A stretch of DNA of 64,000 nt from Sycon ciliatum (GCF_964019385.1 NC_088651.1:7742329-7806328); one strand, 5' to 3'. Positions 1 to 11,270 are shown, counted from the stretch's first letter. Notes: a model not told the origin generated them from the sequence alone. Numbers and translations are program-made.

Positions 1-2041
1 ATTCAAGTCAGCAGGAAAACCGCGAGCTCCCATGTAGGGAGCAATACACTCTTCCTCAGGTCAATCTAGTTGTAGAAAGCTGGCATGGAGGTCGAATGCG
101 TACGAGAACGACTGTAATGCCTACAAACTGCCTATGTCTTACCAGGAGGCTCTGCAAAAGTGCTCGGGTTCATCGGGTGTTAGCGGCCGTCGTGAGTTCC
201 CTTCGGGAACGGATACGATAATTTATTTATTTTTTCTGCAAAAGCGATTGTCATTCTCTTGCTGCAAAGAAAACTTCGTCGAGATTTCCTTTCATTCGAA
301 AAAAACGAGTTGTCTTTGGTATTAGTTCGTTCTCCATATGGTTATGCCATAGAATCCATCTGGTTTGCAAATCACGAAATTTCTGCAGTGCTATGTCGCG
401 CTTCTGACGAAGCGTCAGTCAACAACTTGACCGTTCGCGGTATTGCAGTTGTAAGTTGAACACTTTACAGGGGGGGGGGGGGGGATGTCACAGAAGCTAC
501 TCCTATAAAGTCGCTGCTAACTTGTCGAAAATTCTGAAGTGGTCGAGAAAAACCCTTGCCTTTGCGCGCTGCGTGATTTGGAAATGGCTTGAAACACCGT
601 CAGAGGTGTATTTGGTTCCTGAAAATACTCTGTTTTTCGCTATTTTGCTTTTCGGCAGAATTTGCGAAATAAAACAACCAACATCATCGCTACTAGCTAG
701 CTCGAAGCTAGTACCGAATGGGATTTTGAACCAGGAAAGTGGACATAGTTTACCGTAGCAAAGCGCTCTTCGCGCTACGGTGTGAGAAGTCCTTTCGTAC
801 AGTAGGGGTGACCGTGCATGGGGTCAGTGTGGACACGCCAGCAGATCTTGCTAGAATGGGGTGGGCGTTTGCAGCGGATTTTACGGTATACATCTGGGTG
901 TAGGGCATAGTATACTAGTACTTAGGTTTTTGTAGAGGGAGAGATCAATAAAATATTCCTGCAACTATTGATTTTCATTACTTAGCACTAGCCAACCGTG
1001 TTATGAGGCTGGCGATCGCCCGTACGTGAATCTCTGAGTTACAGCAATACTGTTTCATTGTTCGTCTTTCGAACTGCAATGACCAACTGCCGCTACCCAG
1101 TCGAGATCCAGGTCGGCGAATTTCTGAGTCCCGTGCGATGAGACAAACGTGGGCGACTGGTGGACTTGCCAAGTAAACCAAATTCGACAAGTAATTTTTA
1201 GTTGCAGCACTTGTCCGATGCTGCAGAAGTCGAAGTTCTCTAGTCCAATTCAGTAGCCGCGCCTGCAGGGTGACCGAGTTGGAATATCGATGCGTTTTCC
1301 TACTCGAGGTGAGCGAAGAGATAGCCCATCCTGCTCTGTCAGTAGAACGCTTTTTTTCTTCGCTCGAACAGAAGTATGTTTCTCCATACCACACTCAAAA
1401 ATTCATCAACAATCCAGTCCTCGGTTCGCTGGAGAACACCTTGGCAAAGGTGAGTGTTTGAGAAACAGTGATTCCACTACAATGCAGTTGTAACAAGGGA
1501 AAAACTACAATTTTCAAAAGGCGAGTCGATGATATTCATTCCCATTAAAAAAACGTTTTTCTTGCTGCTACGGTTACCTGGTCACCACCTGTGCTGCATA
1601 CACTGCATGGCACGCGTGAACTGGAGTCTGTTGCAGTGTTTGACCCGCACTGCAAGCTCAACGCCGCGCAGTTCAGTGTATCAGGTGTACCGGCATACGT
1701 CACAATGCTTTTCGATGGGACAATGAATGCATGCACGGTAGAAATATTACCTCTCGCCGTCAATAGTGTACTTTTTTCAAGCCGATAAGCCGATAGCAAC
1801 TAAAATACTCGTTCGATATCTTTTCCAACGAGTAATTACCGAGTATTCGGTATAATCGTTTCAGCCCAAAAGAAGACCCAGCCGAAAAGGTGTGAAACAC
1901 TTCTTGTCTACTCGTATTTTTTTGAAATGCACTCTCTGTCCGGGACAGCGATTTGCAGGCCACAAGAACATGCTGAATTCACAGTGTGTATGTGTTCATT
2001 TTCAACTTTCTCTGCAGACGTGCATCAAACTAGACAGTGGA

Positions 2042-2123
2042 CAAGTGCAACACACTATCGCTATTGCAACCACCCACTGTGGGCAAGTGCAACACACTAT
2101 TGCTATTGCAACCACTCACTGTG
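2042..2123. repeat. Two-copy 42-bp tandem duplication
   Basis: The unit beginning CAAGTGCAACACACTAT is present at 2042-2083 and again at 2084-2123 with a few substitutions. Its period is a multiple of three, so short frames continue across it on both strands. No function is suggested. Confidence 0.8.
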
Positions 2124-2415
2124 ATGCAATGGGCGTCGGCATCCGGCTGAGGATCGGACACAGAGCAGAGTTGCGGACACGCAAGCCCCAGCACATGCGT
2201 ACTGCGTGGAAGAGACAAGCTGCACTTTTATTACCCTTCACGGAGCGTTCGAAGAGTAAGTCGGATAATAGCTTTGACATACTCTTCTGGTCTTGTAGGC
2301 AACATTCAGTTATTCCATGCCCCGTCAAGTGTAGTTGCGATACTTCCAATGTTGTCAATAGTCGGTGTGTTTACTGCTGTTGCGCTCGGTGAAATTCAAC
2401 ATGAAATGCATATTT

Positions 2416-2577
2416 GGCACCCAGTACCGATGCGGCCCTCGACCATGTTGACGCCATGTTAAGCGGCGCGATGCACAATATCACTTCTGCGACGTGAGGC
2501 ACCCAGTACCGATGCGGCCCTCGACCATATTGACGCCATGTTAAGCGCGATGCACAATATCACTTCTGCGACGTGAT
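2416..2577. repeat. Two-copy ~82-bp tandem duplication
   Basis: The unit starting GGCACCCAGTACCGATGCGG occurs at 2416-2497 and 2498-2577. The second copy lacks two or three bases of the first and has one substitution, so the duplication is recent. Confidence 0.85.
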
Positions 2578-2931
2578 GAGCGACGAGCCATGTGATCAAG
2601 AGTTATTTTTCTGCAAAACTTTGCATTGCAGGCTGTCGCAGCTCCGTGAAAGGTTGCATCGCGGGAAATTGAGCCCAGTTCAACTTCGCCGACGAGCGAT
2701 GCGCGTCACTTTTTCACGGCAGGCACACGTGACACAAGTTCTGCGGCTCGCGTACAGTTTTGGACTGTGCGTGCGCTCCTGGATTTCGCTGCAATGTGCT
2801 ATGCATTGTGCATCGAAGACTGTTTTACGCGATATGAAAAGACTTTCGCTTGACAATCATCACATCAGAGAAGTGATATTGTGCATCGCGCTTTAGTTGT
2901 ACAAGTACTGGTGTGCATGTGCGTAGTATAA

Positions 2932-3240
2932 ACTCTTTCATGGTCATGTCTGCACTGCTCAGGCTAGCTACGTACTCTTCCATGGTCATGTCTGCACTGC
3001 TCAGGCTAGCTACGTACTCTTTCATGGTCATGTCTGCACTGCTCAGGCTAGCTATGTACGGTACTTCCATGGTCATGTCTGCACTGCTCAGGCTAGCTAC
3101 GTACTCTTTCATGGTCATGTCTGCACTGCTCAGGCTAGCTATGTACGGTACTTCCATGGTCATGTCTGCTCTGCTAAGGCTAGCTATGTACGGTACTCTA
3201 GCTACATACGGTACTCTAGCTACATACCATACGGTGCGCC
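2932..3240. repeat. Minisatellite of 43-48-bp units, about six copies
   Basis: The core CATGGTCATGTCTGCACTGC followed by TCAGGCTAGCTA recurs six times to about 3185. Two alternating spacers (TACTCTTT and TATGTACGGTACTTC) give two unit lengths. It decays into short repeats of TCTAGCTACATACGGTAC. The periodic minus-strand frame it creates is an array artefact rather than a gene. Confidence 0.85.
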
Positions 3241-3523
3241 TGTACCTCATACTCATACACATGTCCTCATACTCATACACATGCACATGCATATATGGCA
3301 CCGAAGTGTAAAAAAGCGGATTTCGCCAAGGCCAACTGTACATTCATCCGTATACTGTAATGCTGTGTGAGGCTTATTCCTGTAGAACACGCAGGAAGTC
3401 GCAAAAGTTGCACTTTAGTCAACTACTGTGGCAGTGGCCTTGCGACTGCATGTGACTATACACAACGAGCATTTCTTTGTCGCGAGTATCGCATGTCACA
3501 TGTCCCATCACAAAATAGTGATA

Positions 3524-4136
3524 CAGTCGTCCCTCTCTAATCCGGCACCTTTTGCTACGGCGTTTTCTGCTGGATTAACGAGGGTGCTGGATTAAGAAAT
3601 CCGGCTCTCTGACCCGGCCCTACCCAATTGCATGCATGTATCATATGTACGTCAAAACGCAGGGTTTTTCCGTGTCGACCCAAGTATTTGGTGCACGGCT
3701 TTATATTCTCAATTGTTCTCCGGGAATATACACAGAGATAAAGTGATAAAGTAAAACAGAGAACATGTTCACATGTACTCTTGCACACACACGCACACAG
3801 ACACACACACACACCTGAAAATTGGCAGGACACCACTCCTTGCTAAAATAAGAAAGTATGGTAGACTGCCGTTGTCTCCTGGACAAGCCTAGCCTGGCCT
3901 ACATTGTAGGCCTGGCAAGGAGTGCACCTGTACGGTACGCGATTTACGACTGCCGGATTATGAAATCAAACTACGTGCAGTTTGAGCGATTCGTTTCAAA
4001 AAGTCACTGCCGGAGGCGGAATTCAAGTGCCGGATTAAGATGTAGGAATTGAACGAAAAAAATCGGTTTCGTCAGAAAGTGCGCCGGTTGGCAAGGGTTC
4101 CGGATAAACAAGTGCCGGATTAGAGAGGGACGACTG
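3524..4136. mobile_element. pogo/Tigger-like MITE, 613 bp
   Basis: The two ends are perfect inverted repeats of about 25 bp beginning CAGTCGTCCCTCTCTAATCC. The element is flanked by the dinucleotide TA on both sides (3522-3523 and 4137-4138), the target duplication of the Tc1/mariner/pogo superfamily. No transposase frame is present, so it is non-autonomous. Extra copies of a GGATTA/CCGGATT motif lie just inside each end, and an (AC)n tract sits near 3786-3812. Confidence 0.88.
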
Positions 4137-4264
4137 TATTGTCAATGGTGCTTCAAACGAGGTTCTCAAGAATAACGCGGCCATTTCATTCAGTGTGAGC
4201 CCGGCGAATGCCATACTAGTAATATACTGTGGAAGTGCTGACGTCACGCTGCTTGAACACTCCT

Positions 4265-5792
4265 ACTTACATGAAGAAAAAGAGAAATAGGTCCAGTTTG
4301 GATTTGTCATAACTCAAAGTTTCATGCCACTGCAATCATCAGACTAAACATTATGAAAAAGATCATGCGTGATAATTGGCGCTTAGATTGTCATTACTCT
4401 ACGCGATTCAACGAATGAAGGCCAATATCACAGAGATGTTATGGATGATGTGAGGGATAAGTAATGGAATAATGTTGGCACTGACATAATAATGTCAAAC
4501 TAGTCATGGTTGTGATGGATAAATATAAATATTAGCACTGAAGTATGCCAAAACCAGTCATGACTGTGCCGGGTACTGTCCTTGCGCGGCAGCTACGACT
4601 GGCTGCTACTTATTCCACTATGTCACTCTAGGTGTGAAGTGTTTTATGTAATATTTGACACTAGTTCGTTTCTTTTGCTCAGGCTCTTCGGGTTGTTGGC
4701 ATTGTATTTGTCTGGTATAGTAAGCTTCTCTATGATTCTGCATAGGTTGTACCTTTTCCACTTGTTGGAATACGCCTGTGTCCTTGTGTGAAAAAGCCAC
4801 CGAACAGAGAATGGTGTCCTCGCCTGCTTCAGGATCCATACATGATTTGACAGGTTAGTCTTGTTCTGATACCGTTCGTTGCGGAAACTCATTGTATGGT
4901 TATTGTACCGGCCTTTCAAGGGAGGCTCGGTGAGTTCCAAGTACTTTCTGTCGTTATTACCTGTTGCTTGGTACACTATTGATCTCGACAGACAATCACC
5001 ATCAAGGGGGCACTGTGCGGCGCTACGGCAGGCAGGTACATGTCTTGGCAGGGGGTTGTGGGTGGCTTGTAATCGCTGTGAGAACTCGTTTGTTATTGGC
5101 ACTGATAATGCCTTTTACGTTTTGCATGCAGCTATAACTGACCTTGGCTGTGTTCCTGTTGAATACTTTATTGAGTGGTGAGCCTTTTGGGAAGTGTTTG
5201 TCAGTAAGAAATAAGAAATTTCCGGCCACATTGTGTGTGTTTTTGTACGTTGAACCACGTGATGTTGCGCTGATGGTTTCTCCTCATCTTCTTCTGCCCT
5301 CCTTTCCGTTTGCTTTTGTATTCCACCTCCTCGTCATATCCACTGGCATGGTGGGCCTCATTGTCCAGATTAAAAGTCTCGTTGTCGTGTGACAGATCTG
5401 TCACCCGGCGACTTATAGCAGCGGGGAGTTGTCCTATGATTTTGGGCGGATTATTGGACTTGGAGTGAATGTATACAGGGTTATCATTGGGCTTTCTGTA
5501 CAGGTAGTGTTGACCAGTATTCAAGTTGAGAGTCACATCTAGATAGATGACTATCTTTCGGTTTATATCGATCGTAATGCGCAGTCCCAACACATTAAAT
5601 GTTTGAATCAATATTTTCCTAGTGCAATCTGCCTCACTCCCGGTGTTGTGGCGCAATACTACAAATCCATCGTCACGATACAGGCTGATGTCCTCCTTCT
5701 TCAAATCCTGCGTCAGCTTGTGTGGCGCGGAACTGCCAATTAGCTCGCACAGCTCTGCACCTTCGTAACACCCCATCGTAACATCAAATAGC
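4265..5792 (-). pseudogene. GIY-YIG-type reverse-transcriptase element, left palindrome arm (degraded)
   Basis: Minus-strand frames, broken by shifts, encode the C-terminal half of a retroelement protein family seen in cnidarians and other invertebrates (Penelope-like or related; assigned from memory of the family). Reading leftward from 5776 are MGCYEGAELCEL, the RT-like LYRDDGF, LDVTLNLNTG, a basic stretch ending NITWFN, a Cys-rich segment with CPLDGDCLSRS, the GIY-YIG-like GRYNNHTMSFRNE, then KRNELVSNIT at the end. At least two frame breaks occur, near 5200 and 5080. The N-terminal part is missing because the copy starts at the palindrome centre. The 3' untranslated part runs to about 4265. 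Confidence 0.75.
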
Positions 5793-5812
5793 CCGTTACC
5801 GTCTCTCTTCCA
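5793..5812. repeat. 20-nt centre of the large palindrome
   Basis: The octamer CAAATAGC at 5785-5792 faces GCTATTTG at 5813-5820 with 20 unpaired bases between. Homologous sequence continues outward on both sides for more than 1 kb, so this is the axis of a head-to-head inverted duplication. Confidence 0.85.
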
Positions 5813-6884
5813 GCTATTTGACGCAGATTGGGGTGTTACGAAGGTGCAGAGCTGTGCGAGCTAATTGGCAGTTTCGCGCCACACAAGCTGACGCAGGATT
5901 TGAAGAAGGAGGACATCGGTCTGTATCGTAACAACGGATTTGTAGTATTGCGCAACAACACCGGGAGTGAGGCAGATTGCACTAGGAAAATATTGATTCA
6001 AACATTTAATGTGTTGGGGCTGCGCATTACGATCGATAAAAACCGAAAGATAGTCATCTATCTAGATGTAACTCTCAACTTGAATACTGGTCAACACTGC
6101 CCGTGCAGAAAGCTCAATGATAACCCTATCTACATTCACTCCAAGTCCAAAAATCCGCCCAACATCATAGGACAACTCCCCGCTGCTATAAGTCGCCGGG
6201 TGACAGATCTGTCACACGACAACGAGACTTTTAATCTGGCTGCCCCTCTCTACGATAAGGCCCTCCACGCCAATGGATCTGAAGAGGAGGTTGAATATGA
6301 AAGAAAACGGAAAGAAGGGCGAAACCAGAAGAGGAGAAACCATCAGCGCAACATAACGTGGTTCAACCCTCCGTTCAGCAAAAACGTACAAACATAGGCG
6401 AAAATTCTTATGTCTTATTGATAAACACTTGCAGAAAGGCTCACCACTCAATAAAGTATTCAACAGGAACACAGTCCAGGTCAGTTATAGCTGCATGCAA
6501 AACGTACGAGGCATTATCAGTGCCAGTAACAAACGAGTTCTCACAGCGACTACAAACCACCCACAACCCCCTGCCAAGAAATGTACCTGCCTGCCGTAGC
6601 GCCGCACAGTGCCCCCTTGATGGTGATTGCCTGTCGAGATCAATAGTGCACCAAACAACAGGAAATGACGACAGAGAGTACATTGGGCTCACCGAGCCTC
6701 CCTTTAAGAACCAATGAGTTTCCGCCACGAACGGTATCAGAACAAGACTGAACGGTCAAATCATGTGTGGACCTGAAGCATGTGGGGACACCATTCTCTG
6801 TTCGGTGGCATGTTCACACAAGGACACAGGCGTATTCCAACAAGTCGAAAAGGTGCAACCTATGCAGAATCGAGAAGCTTACTA
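5813..6884 (+). pseudogene. GIY-YIG-type reverse-transcriptase element, right palindrome arm
   Basis: This is the inverted copy of 4722-5792. The plus frame from 5828 carries MGCYEGAELCEL, LYRNNGF (the two acidic residues of the left copy read NN here), LDVTLNLNTG and NITWFNPPFSKN, then stops. Another frame from about 6358 continues with CPLDGDCLSRS and YIGLTEPP, and a third with WHVHTRTQAYSNKSKRCNLC. The copy is inactive: it is frameshifted and has lost the paired aspartates. Homology stops abruptly at 6884, where the CAGTC-ended element is inserted; the rest of this arm resumes at 12845. Confidence 0.75.
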
Positions 6885-7218
6885 CAGTCAGACCTCGCTT
6901 ATCCGGTCCTCTTTTATCCGGATCCCTCGCCATCCGGAAGAAGATCGTTGGTTACCGATTTACAGCATATGCCATGCATACATACAGTATGTGTGTTCGA
7001 TTATCCGGTTCCCTCGCCTATCCGGATATTTTTGTGGAAAACAGATGTTAGCGCTTGCACCCGAATGCATCAGAGCAGTGTATAGGAAATGGGAGAGCCA
7101 AGTGACTACATGCAATGGAAAGTCACAGAGCAAAGCTGCATGCATACCCACGTATTCTCACAACACCGCACAAGGATGATTGGGGTACACCAGTGTGCTG
7201 GTTTCGATCAACTGGTGA

Positions 7219-7437
7219 AGCGATTGGCGTTGCAAACAGCCAAAGTGATCGCTCACGACTGAGCTGCAGCAGTACCCGCGACCGGGTGCAAAGTTCCCTG
7301 ATCGACGTTGCAAACAGCCAACCAGGGTGAAGCAGTTGGCGTTGCAAACGGCCAAAGCAATCGCTCATGCTTGAGCGGCAATAGTACCCGCGACCGGGTG
7401 CAATGACTACTGATTGGCGTCGCAAACAGCCGACCAA
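7219..7437. repeat. Hairpin-containing ~112-bp direct repeat
   Basis: GTTGCAAACAGCCAA-type motifs recur, and the segment AGTACCCGCGACCGGGTGCA occurs twice (about 7273 and 7384). Each copy is preceded by a small palindrome: GCTCA-CGAC-TGAGC and CGCTCA-TGCT-TGAGCG. The block lies downstream of the pol frame in its direction of transcription, so it may be the terminal or internal repeat of the retroelement; that is inference. Confidence 0.65.
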
Positions 7438-7674
7438 TAGTATGCAATTTTAAGCAGAGATAGTAGCAGCAAAGCAACCAGTTGAAGGAAGCTGTTCCCA
7501 GAAAACCAGCACACGGCACCCCAGCAAGCGTTCACCACCAATGCACGAGAGCTAAGAACAAGTGATTAAGGCACGAGATGGATAAAGGTAGGCATGCAGA
7601 TGGATGAAATCCAACGCAGGTTCTCAATACGGCAATTTAGCAATGACAGTCGGTACCTGTATGTCAAGGCTATA

Positions 7675-9330
7675 TTACATCGACTGGAATGGCAGCACTG
7701 CTCGGTCTGGTTGTGCTTGAGCAGCTGGGGCGAGACGTCGGAATTCCTCCATGCGGAAACGAGACAGCGAATCGGCAACGCAGTTTGACTGGCCAGCAAT
7801 GTGAGCAGCAGTGACGGTGAAATTGAAGCGGGCGCACACAAAGAACAGCTCCCTGATCAGGGTCATCACTGGCGGTGACTTGGATGTGCCGGAGCGGATG
7901 CAATCTACTACAGCCTTGTTGTCGCAGTGCATTGTGATACGAAGCTGGCGCCATTCCTTGGCCCACGTGCAGCACGCTGTGACCAACGCGTAGAGCTCCT
8001 TCCACTCAATGCTGTGAGTGAGTTGCTCAGGCGACCAGGTCCCTTGAAGCCAGCGGCCGCTGTTGAATGCGCCCCAGCCCAGGGTGCCACTGGCATCAGT
8101 GAACAGCTCCAAGTCTGGAGATGGTGTCCAATCTGGGAACAGGAAGAATGATTTTCCGTTCCATTGTTCCAGGAGCCGTAGCCACCATTGGATATCTTCC
8201 TGGCACTCGGTAGTCAGACTGATGCGGTAGTGAGGCTGCTGGTAGCGACTGCAAATAGACCAAAGGCGCCGCATAAATGTCCGGCCGGGTACGATGACTC
8301 TTGCAGCGAAGGAGAGTTTCCCCAGAAGAGATTCGAGTTCGCGCTGAGACATGGTGGGGTTGATGCTCGCTGCAGTCAACAGGCGCTTGATGTCGGCCAA
8401 TTTGTCGTCAGGGAGCCGGGCTTCCATCTTCTCACAATCCAGGATAATGCCCAGGAATGTCAGGGTACGAGACGGGCCTTCCACCTTTGCAGGCGCGAGC
8501 GGGACTCCGAGGTATGAGAATGCACGGAGAAGAATGGCCAGCTGCCGATTCGCCACTGCCTGGCCCACGCTCACGCACAAGTAGTCGTCCAGGAAATGCA
8601 GCAAATTAGGGATAGAGAATTCGTGGTGCATTATCCATTCGATGGTGGCTGCCACTGCATCAAATACCGCCGGGCTAGAGCGGAGCCCAAATGGCAAGAC
8701 ACGGTCGTAGTAGTACTTCCCCTGCCACAGGATGCCGAGGAGATGCCAATCCTGTGGGCGGACAGGTATTTGACGAAAAGCACTCTTCACATCGAGTTTA
8801 GAGAGATAGACAGGAGACGGGGAGGACATAATGATGTTAATGGCTTCATCAATGCTGATGTACTGCAAAGAGAAAGGCTCGGCAGGGATCCCGTCGTTAA
8901 CGCTGGAGCCGGCAGGGCTGGACAGGTGGTGTATCAAGCGTAGCTTGCCATTCTTTTTCGGAACAGCGCCAATGCCAGAGCAGTACATAAATGGGAATGG
9001 GGGCGAGTCAAATGGGCCAGCCGTGTAGCCGGCGTTGCAGGAAGCGGTGAGCTGTGCAGACACAAATGCAGAGTGCTGGAATGCTGATGATAGGTTGGAC
9101 GAGTGCTGGTTAGTTATGCGGTTGCCGGTAAAGCCAATGTCAAAGCCGCAGCGGAGGCCGTTAATAACATACGAAGCCAATGAACTGTCAGGGTGGTTAC
9201 GGAGCAGTGATTCGAAGCGAGAAACAGAGAGGGGTGTGTGGACAGCAGGACATGCGCTTGTGAAATCAGTAGAACGTGAAGTGCAGGGAGAATATGTACA
9301 ATCGCGGGAGCTGCAGCCAAAGCAGCAGAA
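7675..9330 (-). CDS. Reverse transcriptase-RNase H (pol), DIRS-like retroelement
   Basis: This frame is open for 551 codons. Its N-terminal part has TPLSVSRFESLL and INGLRCGFDIGF, typical of the segment before the fingers of DIRS-type RTs. RT motifs follow: VPKKNGKLRLIHHLS, LDVKSAFRQIPV, LPFGLRSSPAVFD and the catalytic HFLDDYL (DD at about 8584-8589). RNase H has LFTDASGTLGWGAF, EWKELYAL, HCDNKAVV and GQSNCVADSLSR, keeping the D-E-D-D set. No ATG occurs until 8988, inside conserved sequence. The frame is the same as gag and separated from it by one TAA, so translation probably depends on readthrough, or the stop is a mutation. No tyrosine recombinase frame follows. Confidence 0.88.
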   Translation of the reverse strand, partial: FCCFGCSSRDCTYSPCTSRSTDFTSACPAVHTPLSVSRFESLLRNHPDSSLASYVINGLRCGFDIGFTGNRITNQHSSNLSSAFQHSAFVSAQLTASCNAGYTAGPFDSPPFPFMYCSGIGAVPKKNGKLRLIHHLSSPAGSSVNDGIPAEPFSLQYISIDEAINIIMSSPSPVYLSKLDVKSAFRQIPVRPQDWHLLGILWQGKYYYDRVLPFGLRSSPAVFDAVAATIEWIMHHEFSIPNLLHFLDDYLCVSVGQAVANRQLAILLRAFSYLGVPLAPAKVEGPSRTLTFLGIILDCEKMEARLPDDKLADIKRLLTAASINPTMSQRELESLLGKLSFAARVIVPGRTFMRRLWSICSRYQQPHYRISLTTECQEDIQWWLRLLEQWNGKSFFLFPDWTPSPDLELFTDASGTLGWGAFNSGRWLQGTWSPEQLTHSIEWKELYALVTACCTWAKEWRQLRITMHCDNKAVVDCIRSGTSKSPPVMTLIRELFFVCARFNFTVTAAHIAGQSNCVADSLSRFRMEEFRRLAPAAQAQPDRAVLPFQSM

Positions 9331-10422
9331 TTACTGGCGCCTACCGCACTTAGATCCGTTGTGGTCCTTGGACCCGCAGCGGTTGCAGACATGGGCGTAC
9401 TTGCACGTGCTGAGACTGCAACGCCCAGCGTTAAAGTTCCGGCAGATCGGTTGGCCATTAGACACCGTACGGACTCCATTGAAGGCTTGCTGGTTGTTAC
9501 GTTGCGGACGAAAGGGACACTGGCCGCCTCCGGGATGGATGAGGCGGCAGGACTCACATGTGGGCCTTGATCGGCTAGTCACGGACATTTGCCACAGATT
9601 TATGTCGATGACGTCAAAGCGCTTGCCTGGCTGAGCAGAAATGGCAGAGCGAAACTGGGTGTCGTACGACAGCCAAGCCTCCGGATAGTATTGCCTGTTG
9701 GCTGCAACTATGGTGGCTTGGTAGGAGAGCATCTCCTGCAGGCGGGACGGGTTGGCAGAACACACGACGTTCATGAAGAGAGTCCATGCCTCCAGCCATG
9801 TCGGCAAGTCGTGGACGCGTCGACGAACGGGCTGCGCCGCTCCACCTTCCACCACCTCCAGAGACTGGCCGCCACTGCTGAACTGCAGCTGAAGCTGGCG
9901 TGGGGCAGAATACGAGGTGGCGATAGTATCGGGCAGCAGCTGGGTGAAATCTACAAAGTCACCCTTCAATATTTTCTCTCGTATAGCCTGGGGAACGGAG
10001 AGATTACCAGCGTTGGAAGACTCCGCCGAAGGTTGAGTTCCAGCGGATCCAGGGGCAGTGATGGTGGCCAGCATTGGAGCGATCGCCTCCGACAAGGCAA
10101 CGGTGACGGCGGAATGTACTTCCTGCCGCACAAACTGGCGCAAATCGTCATTACTGCTCCGGTCCGGGATCTGGGGAGTCGGAGAAGCTGCTGCAGCACT
10201 CTCCAGATCCTGCTCTTGCTCCTGCTCGTGCTCCTGCCGCGAGGATGGCGTGGCCGACGGAGATCGAGGTTCCCGTGCCGCCGAGCTCGACGTGTCCTGG
10301 ATACTGAGCAGCAAACGGGCAAGAAGCTGGGGCTTTGTTCCGCTCGAATTCAGCCCACGGCCTTCCAGCTCGGCCCGCAAGTCCGACACGTTCATACGGC
10401 GTGCTTCAGAGGTAGACAACAT
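9331..10422 (-). CDS. Gag-like ORF1 with SAP domain and zinc knuckles
   Basis: The frame encodes 363 residues from the ATG at 10422. Near the N-terminus is a SAP-type DNA-binding helix pair (MNVSDLRAELEGRG ... KPQLLARLL). A Glu/Gln- and Ser-rich linker and a mid-region with LPTWLEAWTLFMNVV follow. At the C-terminus are a CCCH finger (CRNFNAGRC, SLSTCKYAH) and a CCHC-like knuckle (CNRCGSKDHNGSKC). The combination matches ORF1 of DIRS-like elements as I know them. The protein should bind element RNA or DNA. It ends at TAA 9331-9333, directly in frame with pol. Confidence 0.82.
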   Translation of the reverse strand: MLSTSEARRMNVSDLRAELEGRGLNSSGTKPQLLARLLLSIQDTSSSAAREPRSPSATPSSRQEHEQEQEQDLESAAAASPTPQIPDRSSNDDLRQFVRQEVHSAVTVALSEAIAPMLATITAPGSAGTQPSAESSNAGNLSVPQAIREKILKGDFVDFTQLLPDTIATSYSAPRQLQLQFSSGGQSLEVVEGGAAQPVRRRVHDLPTWLEAWTLFMNVVCSANPSRLQEMLSYQATIVAANRQYYPEAWLSYDTQFRSAISAQPGKRFDVIDINLWQMSVTSRSRPTCESCRLIHPGGGQCPFRPQRNNQQAFNGVRTVSNGQPICRNFNAGRCSLSTCKYAHVCNRCGSKDHNGSKCGRRQ

Positions 10423-11110
10423 GTTTGTCGTGCAGTAAACGGCTGCGAGGAATCTACAAGGAGTCTGAATAATTAATTCTATTCTCAACAAACAAATTCC
10501 GGTTGCTGCTCAGTGACACTGCAAAGGAAAGCGCAAGCCAAAGTCAGCGCAGCAAGAGCTACCCAAGGCGATTTGGGCGCGCATGCGCAGCAGTTGAGTG
10601 CACGTGTAAAGCCAGCTCGATCGCAGCTAGCATGAGATAGAGAGCAGCGCATCGGTCTTATCGCTAACTAGGGTTAGCCCAAAAGCTAACCCAACATTTA
10701 GCACCATATCCCTCACACACTCATACTCAGCCCAAGGCAACAAGGAATTGTTTTGGAGATAGTGTGCTGTTTCGAGTAACTGGTCTTGTAATGCAAAAGC
10801 TCACAGAGCTGGAAAGCAATGCCAGGCCCCTGGCAGCAACTGGCTCACGAGGAGCCGCAATAAACCCATATTGTGCCACAATGGGGTTGCAAGGCAAAGC
10901 CAATGCAATTGGCAACAACTGGCTCGTGAAGAGCCACAACTAGCGAAGCAAATGCAAATGGCCAGTTAGGAGCGATAGAGCTAAATGTCGCTAGTACCAT
11001 TAGCAAGATGATAAGATGGGAGGGATGGAGGGTGAAATTTGATGCTGGCACAAGCTAAACGTCACCACTAATTAGACTTTGAAGTGAAGCCAACAGCAAG
11101 AAAGAAAAAG
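10423..11110. other. Non-coding leader side of the retroelement
   Basis: No long frame is present. Two small palindromes, GGCTC-ACGAG-GAGCC (about 10839) and GGCTC-GTGAA-GAGCC (about 10920), echo the hairpins at the other side of the gag/pol pair. This may be the 5' terminal region of the retroelement, but no clean terminal repeat was found. Confidence 0.4.
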
Positions 11111-11270
11111 AAAGTTCAAAGGAAGCAGTTGTGTGACGTCAGGCTAAGCGCGCCCAAATCCATGCGCTGGCAGTGTGAGTGCAGTGAGCAAAAGTCCAAA
11201 GGAAGCAGTTGTGTGACGTCAGGCTAAGCGTGCCCAAATCTATGCGCTGGCAGTGTGAGTGCAGTGCGCA
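11111..11270. repeat. 80-bp tandem duplication (2 copies)
   Basis: The unit beginning AAAGTTCAAAGGAAGCAGTT is repeated at 11191 with five or so differences. Each copy has the palindrome TGACGTCA and ends with GGCAGTGTGAG, which resembles the core of the adjacent 44-bp minisatellite and may be its seed. Confidence 0.85.

Larger units (their letters stand above)
1..3521. other. Intergenic sequence, no gene recognised
   Basis: Open frames here are short, overlap on both strands and show no recognisable domain. The stretch contains a run of G near 471-484, two local duplications and one minisatellite, listed separately. I see no convincing exon, RNA gene or regulatory site. Confidence 0.5.

Noticed and set aside
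2030-2218. Short periodic arrays considered as CRISPR-like
   Set aside because: The repeats are directly adjacent without unique spacers, and the genome is eukaryotic.
8188-8943. Plus-strand ORFs over the retroelement
   Set aside because: They are shadows of the pol frame, which has complete RT and RNase H motifs on the minus strand.
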